Source of the DNA: Cotesia glomerata
Lineage: Eukaryota > Arthropoda > Insecta > Hymenoptera > Braconidae
Direction of reading: 5' to 3'
Assembly: GCF_020080835.1 (NCBI RefSeq)
Contig: NC_058164.1
Coordinates: 17,044,688 to 17,108,687 of the forward strand
Length of the DNA: 64,000 bases
Shown here one piece after another: positions 43,839-55,975 of this stretch; positions within the stretch are counted from its first letter, which is position 1; every line of letters starts with the position of its first letter. Under the pieces are notes generated by a model. The model did no database searches, was not told the DNA's origin, and worked only from the letters and a program-made list of their open reading frames with translations. A program made the position numbers and the translations under genes.

Positions 43839-45898
43839 TTTTTTTTTCTTTTTTTTTTCTTTATTTTATAAAAGAGGTAAAATACATTTACGTATGCCAA
43901 GACAAGGTGTTGGTGCCAGGACTAGGTGTTGGTGCCTGGGTATGTCAGACTCAGAAGTCAATTTTATTTTGCAACAATACCGACTAAACATCCTCCTCTC
44001 TCCTTCTCCCATAGATCGGGACCACGTTAGCATTACTTCGATCCAGTCCATGTTGTGTCTCACGACACCTACTTCTTGTTATTACTGATTTCTAATCCCT
44101 TTCTGCGATTTTTTCGTTTAAAAGGCGCTGCGCGTAGGCTGCGACAGCTAACCAGTTTTCTTCTTTTGTGATCATGCAGGTTATTAAGCTCTCAGGGGAG
44201 AGCGTAGTGCCAATAGTTTCATCAGTACTGCTTTTGTAGTCCTTCCACCGGTCACACTCGAAAAACGTGTGCTCGGCGTTGTCAATTTTGTCTGGGCAGT
44301 ATTTGCACGTTGGTGTGCTGTGCAAACCCATCTTGAAAATATAGGCATTAAGTTGCCCATGTCTCGTTAATAACTGGGTCAGGAAGAAGTCCGTGTCCCC
44401 GTGCTTTCGAGAAAGCCAGACGTTGATGTTTGGGATCAGGCACGCTGTCCATCTGCCCGTCTCTCCCGATGTCCATCGGTCCTGCCACTCTTGCTGCGTT
44501 TCCGCCTTTATCCTCGTTCTTGCGTCCTTCATGTTTTCGTCACTGTTTTTAGCGTCATAGAGTTTTGCTCTTTCGAACGCTAATAGGTCGATGGGCGCGG
44601 CTCCCGCAATGACCAATATAGCCGCCTCGGAAACCGTTCGATATATGCAGGCAACCCTGAGAGCGCCTCGCTGCTGCAATGCCGCTATTTTTTGTCGGTA
44701 GGTCTTCTGTTTCAATATGTCTGCCCATATTTCTGCTCCATAAAGCAGAACCGAGTGGACTACTTCTAGAAGAACTCTTCTCTTTTTGGTTCTTGGTCCC
44801 ATAGTGTTGGTCATGATTCTTGCTAGGCTAGACACCGTCTTGCTGGCTTTCTTGAATGCACTGTCAAGGTGTTCGTGGAAAAATACTTTCTCGTCTATCA
44901 TTACCCCTAGATAGTGCAGGGCCCTTGTTGACGTCAGTGTTGTTTCTTCTATGTCCACAGCGAATGGTTTTGGGAACCATTTTTGACGTGTCAGAACAAC
45001 CGTTTCGGTTTTATGCTTGGCGAGTTTCAGGTAGTGTTTATCAAGCCAGGTTTCGACGGCGTCAATGGTTTCCCGGATCAGTAATTCGGCCTCTTCTACA
45101 CTGTCTACTACTATCGTGGCCGCAACGTCGTCTGCAAAGCCCGTTAGCTCTACTTGCTTTGGTAACAAGATTTCAAGAAGCTCGTCGTAGTCTGCATTCC
45201 ATAGATCGGGCCCCATTATTGAGCCTTGCGGTACGCCAGCTGTTATGGCGTATTCTTGTGGGCCTTCCGTAGTTTCCGCTATTAGTTTTCTTTCGTCCAG
45301 GTAGTTGTCGACTAATGCCAGATTCTCTGGCTCCGCGTCATACTTGTGCTCCAGAGCATCCAAAATGTCTCCCCAATTTGCGCTGTTAAATGCGTTTTTG
45401 ACATCTAGCGTAAGGAAGAGACATACTTTACGAGCTTTGAGGCCATGCCTGTGTTGCTGTCTTTATAACTTTCTCGATCGGCCCGACTGTCGAACGACCT
45501 TTCCGGAAGCCATGCTTGTTGGTGGCAAAACCTCCAGCACGGTCGATGTCGTTGCGAAGTCTCCCTTGTATGAGCTTCTTGAGCAGTTTTCCAGCAATGT
45601 CTAGCATACAGAGTGGTCTAAACGACGAAGGTGTTACGGGGGTTCCCTTTCCTTTGTCTAAGAGAACCAATCTCTGCCGCTTTTAGACCACGGAGAACGT
45701 GCCAGTTGCCAAGCATGCGTTGTAGGTGTTCAGGAGTATGTCTGGGTGTTCCAGGGCTACAATCTTGATCACCGCTGCCGGGATGCCATCAGGTCCAGGT
45801 GCCTTTCCTGTTTTGAGTGACTTGGCCGCGTCTTGTAGTTCCTTAGTTGTGAAGGGTGTTCCTTCGCTGTTTTTAGCGTAGTGTTTCTTCTCCCGCGG
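43839..45898 (-). mobile_element. A2: 5'-truncated R1-clade element
   Basis: Second copy of family A, minus, with its A-rich tail at 43839-43862. Homology to A1 ends at CCCGCGG (45898), where (GT)n begins. It retains the 3' half of ORF2 and a 3' UTR that differs from A1. Confidence 0.9.
44092..45898 (-). pseudogene. A2 ORF2 fragment: reverse transcriptase
   Basis: It begins inside the pre-RT region (EKKHYAKNSEGTPF). KTGKAPGPDGIPA and ALEHPDILLNTYNACL follow, then a TAA near 45680 where Trp-Lys is expected. MLDIAGKLL, FRKGRST and a register change near 45445 come next. It then reads without interruption from LDVKNAFNSANW through GVPQGSIMGP, FADDVAA and CKYCP...EHTFFEC to the natural stop at 44092. 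It supplies the early RT motifs that A1 has lost, which confirms that A1 is deleted rather than short by nature. Confidence 0.9.
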
Positions 45899-45900
45899 TA

Positions 45901-45901
<1 letters not shown>

Positions 45902-45940
<39 letters not shown>

Positions 45941-47205
45941 CCGTCTGTAAACCTCTCATAACTTTTGAACGGCTTGACCGATTTAATCGCGGTTGGTGCC
46001 ATTCAAATAAACTTGACTGAACTTAGATTTTGAATATACTTTGGAACGATTCGGACCGGTAGATTTTGAGAAATCGCAAAAAAACTACAAAAAAAAAAAT
46101 TTTTTCCAATGTGGTTTGTTTTGAATAACTTTTAAGCGGCTTTACCGATCAATTCCAAAAACTAATCAGCTATTAACATCAAAAAACCATGTCGATCGCC
46201 GCCAGTCCGGTCAAAATCAGTTGATTCGTTCGTGAGTTATCGTTGACGAAAGAATACCGAAAAAAAGTGTTTTTTCAGAATTACTCCGAAATTTTACGTT
46301 CTATCAATTTAAACTTGAAGATATTTCATGAAGCTCAAAGAATTGCATCGAATGCCATTAATCGCGTGGAAATCGGTTTATTCATTCAAAAGTTATTGAG
46401 ATTTGAAAATTCAAAAAATAGTGTTTTATCAAACTTCTATCAACTTTTTGAGCTCAAAAGCATATAAAAGCTATTTTTTTGAGCTCAGAGAGCTCAAGAT
46501 AGCAGACAAATTGTATTTATAAGCTCGAACAGCTCAAAAATGTCACAAGTTCAATTTCCAGCGTTTAGGTATAGAATTGGCGGGAAATTGCAGGGATGGC
46601 CTTCAGGGTCAACCGTTTTACTAATTTTTATAATTACCATTTCTGAACTTAAAGTAACGAAATAATTCATTTATTTTATGGTAGACTTCAAAAAACTTAT
46701 CGAAAACCAAATAAATTGTACGGTAGACTACGGTAAAATTTGTTGAGAAAATTATGACGACGGTTGACCCTAAAAGCCATCCCTCCAACTTCCCGCTCAT
46801 TTTGTACTTAAGTGCTCAAAATTACACATTACGTTTTTGAGCTCTTCGAGCTCGAAAATATGATTTTTGTGTCATTTTGAGCTCTTCAAGCTCAAAACTT
46901 TTATAGCAGTTCAATAAAACAAAATTTTTTGAATTTTCAAACTTTTAAATGAATGAACCGCCATGAAAAAACATTTTTTTTCGGGTTTCTTTCGACAACG
47001 ATAACTCACGAGCGAATCAACCGATTTCGACCAGACTGAGGGCAATCGACGTGGTATTTTGATGTTAAGAGCTGATTAGTTTTTTAAATCGATCGATAAA
47101 ACTGTTTAAAAGTTATTTCAAAAAACCACATTTGAAAAATTTCTTTTTGTATTTTTTTTTAGACATTTCTCAAAATCTACCACACATACATACATACATA
47201 CATGT
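45902..47205. repeat. Y repeat, right half of Y2 with inverted second arm
   Basis: (GT)n at 45902-45938 is followed by the Y body (AACTTTTGAACGGCTTGACCG, TTGGTGCCATTC, GTAGATTTTGAGAAATCGC) to about 46615. After a 130-bp centre, 46745-47185 is an inverted copy (GGTTGACCCT.AA.GCCATCCCT... to CTCAAAATCTACC), ending in CATACATA repeats. The short hexamer-like phrase GAGCTCTTCGAGCTC recurs. Open frames here are not genes. Confidence 0.8.
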
Positions 47206-47563
47206 CCTATACATACATCTATACAGCCCTATAATGGGTTGGTCACACTAACTGACCTAGCAAGGCAATCGTTCCCTGCTGTAACTCACTGGGAGTGTCC
47301 GGAACCCGTGTCGATTATTTCCGACGATGCGGGCCACGGCTGATGTGAGCTTGCTCTGCCGAGGTGTAAGTTGCAGCAGTGGATCAGGAGCCAGTCACTT
47401 CGGGCCTTGATCAGGAAGTACGCAGTGAGTGTTAGAGAACGGAATCTTCACCGCTCCGAGCGAGTCTAGTCCGTCCGAGTATTCCGGGACTGGCTAAGTG
47501 TCGGCTAGGCCTCAGGGAACTGGGGTAGGAGTACTATCTTCGAGGGTACACCCGTTCCTAGTT

Positions 47564-48914
47564 ATGACAACCCGCTCCACTCCGTACGATGCGCTGGTAA
47601 ATCAAAAAAGTATGAGTAATTTACTAGAAACAAACAAGAGTGGAAACGGGCTTCATGCCCAACAAGCAGCGATTGACGCAAGCGCTGATATTAAGCGGTC
47701 GCAAGCGCTCGAACGCCTTGAAAAGCTGATAAAGTCCAAGACGACTAGTGTAGCTAACGCCCTTCAAAGGTTTTTAGAAACTGGACGAAGAGTGGTGCTC
47801 ATCATTGCAGCGCATTTCCCGTGCTACACCGGAGAAAACCTGTCAAGCTGTCGTCGTGACTGACGAAGCAATGGACACCGGAGCCGAAGGTGACGGTGAA
47901 TCAGTCGCTGAAGACCGGCGTGAAACTTTCGGCAACCCTGGTAAGAGCAAAGAAAGAACCTCTCCAGACCCAACATTCAGCCAAGCAACAAAGAAGAAGG
48001 ACCTGAAGAAAAGCCCTCTGCAAATAGCAGCACTGCAAAGCGACGAACAGATGAAAGCGTCAGCTTGGCAACGAGTTCAGTCTAAAAAAGAACAGAAAAG
48101 GCAAAGGAAAGAGCAGCTCCCGAAGCAACCGTCGAAAGAGCCCCGGTCGGAACCTAAGCGGAAGAAACCGCGAAAGTGGATCAGGCCTGACGCTCTGATC
48201 ATCCATCCGGTCGAGAAGGAGAAGTACGCCGAAATATTGCGTCGTATAAAGCAGGCCGTCCCTGACGAACAGGTCCGCACAACCGTGGAAAAGATCCACA
48301 AAACCAAAACCGGGGACATGCTGATTACGCTCTCAAAGAAGAGTATTGACAAAGGCCAAGCCTTGCAAAAGACCATCACGGATATTCTTCAAAAAGAGGC
48401 CGAAGTAATCTGCAAAGGACCGCAGAAGACCATCGAAATCCGAGTCATTGATGATGACACGACGGAGGACATTCAGACTGCCCTGAAAACGGAAATCGGA
48501 GAAACTTGCGAAATACCACTAGAGGTTATCAAGATCCATAAGCCCTACAGAGGTACGCAAACGGCTACAGTGACACTACCAGCAGCTGCAGCACAACAGC
48601 TACTGGAAGGAAACGGCAAAATAAGAATTGGCTGGGTCAACTACCGAATTAGAGCAACAAAGAGACCGATACAATGCTTCGAATGTTGGCACTTTGGGCA
48701 CTTTGGATCACAGTGCAAAAGTGAAATCGACTGATCTAAGCACTGCATAAGGTGCGGAAGAGAAGGACACAAGATTGCTGATTGCAAAAATCCAGCCAAA
48801 TGTGTATTATACGCTGACGATCTAGGTGCGCAGGACGCTGCCCACCATGCTGGCACATACAAATGCCCGGTTTTCAAAGAGGCACTCGAGAAAATGACAT
48901 ATAAACGAGCATGA
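47564..48914 (+). pseudogene. B2 ORF1: gag-like protein
   Basis: ATG at 47564 (MTTRSTPYDALVNQKSM). The register changes near 47800-47850, between ALQRFLETGRR and LQRISRATPEKTCQA. A highly basic linker (EQKRQRKEQLPKQ) follows, then the domain ending GNGKIRIGWVNYRIRA and zinc knuckles CFECWHFGHFGSQC and CIRCGREGHKIADC. One TGA (48732-48734) stands where Arg is expected between the knuckles. The final TGA at 48912-48914 overlaps the ORF2 ATG as ATGA, as in family A. Confidence 0.88.
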
Positions 48915-51887
48915 AGATACTGCAGCTCAACCTCAATCATTGTGAGGCTGCGCATGATTAGCTCATAAAAACCGTGTGCGAACTAGAGCTAGACTTAGTA
49001 CTGATAGCAGAACCATATAAACATCTGAGTACCCAACCCTTGGAATCGGACAGCACCAACAAAGCTGTAATTTAGTCCTGTGACAAATTACCATTCCAGA
49101 AAGCAGTCAACAACAGAGAAGCCGGATTTGTAGCAGCATGGGTAGACGGAATTCGTTTCTACAACTGCTATGCCCTGCCGCGTCTTTCTTTGGAACAATT
49201 CATCGATTTTGTTGATCGTCTAACCATAGATGCAAGGCAACACTTTCCCGTAGCAATAGCAGGTGACTTCAATTCCTGGGCAGTAGACTGGGGCAGCAAG
49301 TTCACCAATGCACGAGGAAAGGCTTTACTTGAAGCAATGGCCACACTAGATGTTGTCCTCCTTAACACTGGTGAGACACCAACATATTCAAAAGGAGAGG
49401 CAAGCTCTATAGTGGATCTTACGTTCGTCAGCAGCAGTTTTATGAGAGGAAGCTATTCTTGGGTAGTTATGAACGCCTACACTGCCAGCGACCACTACGC
49501 CGTCCTTTGGGAAGTATCAACTGGCCAGAACCCTCGAATAATTACCAGACAAACTAACGCAGTTGGATGAAAAGTAAAAGCTTTTGACCCAGCTACTTTG
49601 ATAGTAGCCTTAGATAGCGACCCGACTACCACAAGGAGTGCTGAAGAGAAAGCAAAAGAGCTAATGAAGAGAGTGACCTAGGCCTGCGACGCTTGTATGC
49701 CCTGGAAATGTGGCATGAATCATCAATCTTCGGTACACTGGTGGAACGATAACATCAGCGCTCTTCGTAAAGAGTGTTTGAAAAGAAGAAGAATATCTCA
49801 GCGTGGCTACCGTCGACCTAACTCTGCAGAACTGGTGGCAGAGTACAAAAAGGCCCGTCGAGAATTGAATAGAGCTATCAAGGATAGCAAAAGTCGCTGT
49901 TGGAAGGAACTCGTCGAAGAGGTAGAGAAAGATCTGTGGGGCAGACCGTACAAGGTGGTCATGACCCACCTGAAATAACAACCAATGCCGTCACCTACAT
50001 GTCCACAACTACTAGAGAAAATCGTCTGTACGTTGTTTCCTCAGCAACGTGAGTTGATCTATTCGTCACTGCAGCCTGACCCTGAAGACATCCCACCTGT
50101 CACAGAGGAAGAATTGATGGAGGCATGCAATCGTGTAGGGAATAATAAGGCGCCGGGATTGGATGGAATTCCAAACATTGCTTTAAAAACATCTATTAAA
50201 GCAGCGCCGGCATTATTCATAGATACCTACAATGCGTGTCTCAAGGAAGGAGTCTTTCCTGAAAGGTGGAAGCGGCAAAGACTTGTACTGCTCCCGAAAG
50301 GAAAGAAGCCACCTGACAAACCATCATCTTACCGTCCACTCTGCATGTTAGACACGGCGGGTAAGATATTAGAGCGGATAATTCACCAAAGAATAGAAAC
50401 AGTAGTTGACCTACTCCTGGCAGACAACCAATTTGGTTTTCGAAAAGGATGATCAACCCTGAATGCAATCAACCTGGTCGTCAACACAGCTAAGGATGCG
50501 ATTGCTGGAAAGAGATGGAATCGTGGCATAAAAAAGTATTGTTTAGTGGCTGCATTAGACATCAAAAATGCTTTCAACTCTGCTAACTGGGACTGCGTAA
50601 TGCGTGCCCTCGAAGAGAAACGAGTTCCAGGGTATTTGCGTAGAATGGTAGCAAGCTACTTCACAAATAGAATTCTCAAATATGACACAAAAAGTGGTCC
50701 TATGGAGTATGATATTACTGGTGGTGTACCACAGGGCTCAGTTCTAGGTCCTCTGCTATAGAACATCCTGTATGATGGTCTCCTGAAAATAGCATTGCCA
50801 GCAGAAGTGAAACTGGTAGCATATGCAGATGATGTTGCCGTGGTGATTGTCGCGAAGCATCTCGAAGAGATAAATCTAGCCTTCGACATTACATTTAGAC
50901 GGATTAACTTATGGATGGATACGGTGAACTTGCAATTATTTAAGCATAAAACCGAAGCAGTGCTCATTACCAGCAGGAAATCGATGGAAACCATCAAGTT
51001 ACAAGTTGGTGAACATGAGATCACATCACAACCGTACATTCGGTACCTGGGAGTGATGCTTGATGCTCAACTCAATTTCAAGCAACAAGTCGAACATGTG
51101 ACTGCCAAAGCATCAGTAGTTAGAGCGAGCCTAGCACGACTGATGCCTAACATTGATGGACCAAAGCAGAGCAGAAGACTACTGCTGTCATCAGTAGTAA
51201 TATCCGTGCTCACATATAACATATCCATTTGGGCTGACACGTTAGAGGCGCAAGAATCATGGAGAAAAGCGGGTCCAATTTATAAACAGAGCGCCCTGAG
51301 ATTTGCCAGTGCCTTCCGCACAATATCAGAAGAAGCAGTTTGCGTCATTGCTGGAACCCTACCTCTTAGAGTACTAGCAGAGGAAAGAGTAAGAGGGCGC
51401 TAAAGAGTACTAAAGAGTACTAGCAGAGAAATTAGTAAGAGGGCGCTAAAGAGTGACAACGTGGAGTTGAATCGCTCCTCTTAATTTAACTATCAATTTA
51501 TTTCATCAATCAGTATCAAGTGTTGTTTGGATAACATTCAGTGTAAATAAAATCATACTTCAGATTGACATATAAACAGTGGTTTTTTATATTGTGTATC
51601 GGGAGTTGTCGTTTACTTTATCTTGGTCATTCTGGTGCTAACCTATAACCAAGTAACCAAGTAATTATAACTTTCGCCATTAGCGCTATCTGTAGCACGG
51701 GTGCAGAAGCTTTTACTAATTACCGTATTACTGTGAAATCTATATTACCGGCAAACATATATTTTATTTTGTTCTCAGTGTTACTTTATTTTCTTTATAA
51801 CCTCCAGTTTCACTTTATTTTTCTAATTAATATACAAAACTACATCTGAATAAACTGGTTAAAAAGTGCATACTTAACTTATCCAAC

Positions 51888-52874
51888 ATGCCGAAAGTGA
51901 ATAGCCCTGCAAATAACCCTGCAAATTCCTCTAAAAAATGTAAGGGCTGTAATAGTGCTATTGTTAATGTTAACCCGGTGTTTTGTAAACAATGTGGATC
52001 ATCGTATCACCCTGGATGCGCGAAAGCCACCTCAGTTCTGGCAAATGGAGGATTTCAGAAGTGTTGTGGCATCAAAAAGTCGCTGTCTCTTGAAGATATT
52101 AGGGAGATGTTCCGTACAGAAACTGTCACATTAAGAAATGACATTAATGAGGACAATCAGAAGTTCATTGACCCACTTAAAATGAGCATAACTGAGCTCA
52201 GGGCTGATGTGGAAAAATTTACTGCTGGCATTGAAACAAAACTCCATGATTTTGATGAAGGTCAAAGAAAAATAACAAATGAATTATGCTCAGTTCGCGT
52301 GGATATTAATAAAAACATCGAATCCATAGTCAATATTCAAGTAAAATTAGATAACAACAACGAGAACATTGAAAGATTGGTACTTGAAGAAATGGAAGAT
52401 CGTATTAACCGTTCCACCAACGTAGTTATCTTTGGTCTTCAGGAATCACATGACGTAAATAATGAAGTCAGAAAGCAGTTCGACTCTGGTCAAATAGCAA
52501 CTGTAATGAATGCGTTAAAACTTAACATAGCGCATGTGGACCACCATCGCCTAGGTAAATACTCAACTGCTCTTACGGTCCCAAGACCTCTAAAATTACG
52601 CCTCCGACACTCTCATGACACTGACATTTTAATACAGAACATTGTGGAACACAAACGCAAAAAATCTCTTCCGGAAGAATTGTCCAAGATAGCGATCTCA
52701 AAAGATCGCACTATTCGTCAACGAGCAGCACAAAAGGAAGCAGAAGCCGAGTTAAAACGTCGCACAGCCGAAGGGGAATTGAATCTTATGATAGTGATGA
52801 GGCGTGGAATGCCGATCATCACCAAACGTCATCAGAAACAGCGGAATACAGCAGAGACAAACACACAATATTAA
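51888..52874 (+). CDS. C ORF1: zinc-finger, coiled-coil protein
   Basis: Uninterrupted 328-codon frame from ATG. The N-terminal PHD-like cysteine/histidine cluster (CKGCNSAI, FCKQCGSSYHPGC, KCC) is at residues ~20-65. A long charged helical region (about 70-180) probably forms a coiled coil. An RRM-like middle (NVVIFGLQES) and a basic tail (RRTAEGELNLMIVMRRGMP) follow. This is the usual build of ORF1 in CR1/Jockey-type elements, where it packages element RNA. A frame 1-2 bases off is also open over the last ~130 bases and leads into ORF2. Confidence 0.85.
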   Translation: MPKVNSPANNPANSSKKCKGCNSAIVNVNPVFCKQCGSSYHPGCAKATSVLANGGFQKCCGIKKSLSLEDIREMFRTETVTLRNDINEDNQKFIDPLKMSITELRADVEKFTAGIETKLHDFDEGQRKITNELCSVRVDINKNIESIVNIQVKLDNNNENIERLVLEEMEDRINRSTNVVIFGLQESHDVNNEVRKQFDSGQIATVMNALKLNIAHVDHHRLGKYSTALTVPRPLKLRLRHSHDTDILIQNIVEHKRKKSLPEELSKIAISKDRTIRQRAAQKEAEAELKRRTAEGELNLMIVMRRGMPIITKRHQKQRNTAETNTQY

Positions 52875-55750
52875 ATAGTACAATTAAACATTTTTCATTG
52901 TACTATCAAAATGTTCGAGGCATAAAATCAAAACTCAACACGATATACTGTAATACAGCATTTATAGAGTATAATATTTTTGTTTTTTCTGAAACGTGGC
53001 TCAGTCCTATAGTCTTTTCATCTGAAGTATTCGATATTAATTTATTTTCTGTTTTTAGGTGTGACAGGCGACCGGACTTCAGGAGGTCTGGAGGCGGAGT
53101 CCTGATAGCATGTGAGGTTACACTCAAAGCTCTGTCAATAGATTTTGTAGATATTTTGCTCCAGTTTAACCAGATTGAAATTGTGGGTGTTTTAATTAAC
53201 TCACATATTACTACAACATTAATTGCAATATATGTACCGCCTGACTTGGACCCTCAAACTTACTCAGACTTCCTGGAGATCCTGTCGTCTCACTCGTGCA
53301 TGGATGCTGTGTCATTGATTATACTAGGTGACTTCAACTCTCCTCTCTTCTATCAACACATCAGCTCCGGATCATCGTCTAACAAATCTGACTTTTAGTA
53401 TCTTTTGCATCCTATCTCAATCTCAAGCAACACAACAACATTCTCAATTGCAGCAATCGTTTACTTGATTTGGTCTTTGCATCTGACGACTGCTTTGTTG
53501 AGCTTTGTACTGATCCAATTATTAAGATCGACCCTTATCATCCTGCTTTATTAATTTCTATGCAAGTATTGTCTACGCGTACAAAAGAAACCAGTAAGAA
53601 ACCTGTATGTAAATTTAACTTTCATCATCTGGAGAAGGCTTCGCTCATGTGGGAGCTTGATCAACTAGACTGGTCAAATCTGGACATGGAAGTCTCATGT
53701 AACTCTATGTGTGACATATTCTATGAACTACTTGATGTCGCAATGTGCAGAGCTATTCCTGTGTGCAAAGGTCATTCCCATCGTAGTACCCCTTATCCAC
53801 CGTGGTTCACGAGTGATATTATATATGATTGTAAACTCAAGGAAAAAATCAGGATAAAATATCGCAAAAATCATAATATTTATCTCCGTGAACAATACAA
53901 TGGTCTTAGAGCTTCGCTAAAAACAAGAATTAAAGTAGCTTACAGCGAGTATCAGGTAAAAATAGAGTCCCGACTGACTGAAGATCCAAAAAGTTTCTGG
54001 AAATTTATAAAACACAAAAAGAATAACAATCAGTTCCCAGCATGTTTCGTAATCAATGACAAAATCTGTCCAAACCCTGAAACCATTGCTTCTGCTTTTG
54101 CTAGTCATTTTAGTAATGTTTATCTAGCTAACGATAGAAACACTTCTGACATAACGAATAGGAATATGAACCAATTAGATACTCTAGGCGGAATCGAATT
54201 CCTGTCAGAAGATGACATTTTACGTTACCTTAAAAAATTACCGGACAAGATGTCAACAGGAATCGATGGCATACCGTGTTCAATAGTTAGGTCATGTGCT
54301 AGGTGTTTTGCAAAACCCCTTAAAATTATATTCAATAACTGCCTAAGATTTGGTATCTTCCCAGAGAAATGGAAACTGAGTAAAGTATGCCCTATTCTTA
54401 AGTCAGGTGACAATGCTCTTGTAACTAACTACCGTCCAATATCAATAATCTCGGTATTTGCAAAAGTATTTGAAATGGCAATATACGATAAACTCTTACC
54501 TTTTTTTAAAATGGAAATATCAGATGCACAACATGGTTTCTTTAAACAAAGATCTACAGTCACAAACTTACTATCTTTCACGCAATACGTTAATGACGTT
54601 GTATCAGACAATGGACAGGTTGACATGATAACGACTGACTTCGCCAAAGCGTTCGATAGAGTAAATATACATATCTTGATCAAGAGACTTAAAAGATATT
54701 GGTATACCGGAGCAACTTCTGAGCTTGTTATCTTCTTATCTTATAGGCAGGAAAAATTTGGTCTTATTTAATGGATACTATTCTTCGGAATTTGTATCTA
54801 CCTCAGGTGTACCACAAGGCTCCAATCTAGGACCATTACTATTCCTTATATTCATCAATCCATTACCGGATAATATCTCATGCTTCTTTGAGCTCTTCGC
54901 AGATGATGGTAAGTTCTATATGCAAATTAAATCGGAAGCTGATTGTCAATTCTTGCAGAGAAATTTGGATGTCCTAGCACTCTGGTGTAGTGACAACAAA
55001 CTGTCGATTAATGAAGATAAGTGTCAAGTAATGACAATTACTAGAACTAAATCACCCATTTTGTATGAATACAAATTGAATGGTATTAAGCTCAATGCAG
55101 TCACTATATGTAAGGACCTTGGTGTATTATTTGACTGTCGGTTGACATTTCAAGATCATTTTAATTATATCGTTAATACGGCGTTAAGAACTCTCGGTTT
55201 TGTTATAAGATGTACAAAGAATTTTAAATGTATTAAAGCTATAAAGACATTGTACATCGCCCTTGTACGTCCTAAATTGGAATACGCTTCCATAGTATGG
55301 TCCCCAACGTATAAAAAACACATACTTGAGATTGAGAAAGTCCAAAGAAAATTTCTGAAATACTTATCTTTTAAAATTACTGGTATGTACCCTGCGTTGG
55401 GTACCAACTATATACAGTTATGCAATGATGCTGGTGTGTTGACCCTGGAGGAGAGGAGAGCTTGCTCATCTATATTATTTGTAAAAAAGTTGCTTACAGG
55501 TTTAGTAGACTGTCCTAGATTATTGCAGCAGGTACCAATATTAATACCGTCGTGTAATTTAAGAACAACAGATTTATTTTATTTACCCACAGTCAAGTCA
55601 GTTCTGGCTCAAACTTCCCCTGTTTATAGGATGTTAAAACTATGTAATATAATTGTAAACAATTGCGTACATGATTGCGACTTACTAGGATCTACTCAAA
55701 TATTAACTACCAATGACATAGCATCTATTCTAGTAAACTTGCGTAGTTAA
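52802..55750 (+). pseudogene. C ORF2: endonuclease and reverse transcriptase
   Basis: The endonuclease starts without a clear ATG; LYYQNVRGIKSKLN is at 52898 and the register is open from upstream within ORF1. FSETWLS and ILGDFNSP follow, then a TAG at 53396-53398 and register changes by about 53420. A second register opens before NRLLDLVFASDD and holds TGIDGIP, TTDFAKAFDRVN and the thumb-side motifs. One extra A near 54692 shifts again before the third segment with GVPQGSNLGPLLF and the catalytic FADDGKFY. The last segment runs to a natural TAA at 55748-55750. Without these breaks the element would be full length. Recent decay is likely, since few stops are present. Confidence 0.88.
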
Positions 55751-55944
55751 CTCTAAATAAATTTTAAATAACAGCACAGGAATTAATAAATCAGATTAAA
55801 TTTTAATTTTAATGAATATATTATGTCAATTTAACAATATTTATCTGTGTTAACTATTTTATGTGTCTCTCTTGTGTAAAACTCGATGTAATTAAAATTA
55901 TTATTAGTGGCCCTGTTAATGGCAATTGCTGTTGGGCCTAAATG

Positions 55945-55975
<31 letters not shown>
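55751..55975 (+). other. C 3' UTR and (TAAA)n tail
   Basis: A short 3' UTR with GGCAATTGCTGTTGGGCC just before about seven TAAA units. Tetranucleotide tails of this kind are common in CR1/Jockey-group elements. Confidence 0.85.

Larger units (their letters stand above)
51389..55975 (+). mobile_element. C: CR1/Jockey-group non-LTR retrotransposon nested in B2
   Basis: Flanked by AAAGA (51384-51388 and 55976-55980), the likely target duplication. Host ORF2 of B2 resumes in register right after. The 3' tail is (TAAA)n. The 5' end carries a duplication: GTAAGAGGGCGCTAAAGAG appears twice, together with a copy of host sequence AGTACTAGCAGAG. ORF1 and ORF2 follow after a ~500-bp leader (51389-51887). 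Confidence 0.9.

Noticed and set aside
46243..46467. 74-codon ORF in the Y2 body
   Set aside because: Non-coding repeat sequence; other Y copies do not keep the frame open.
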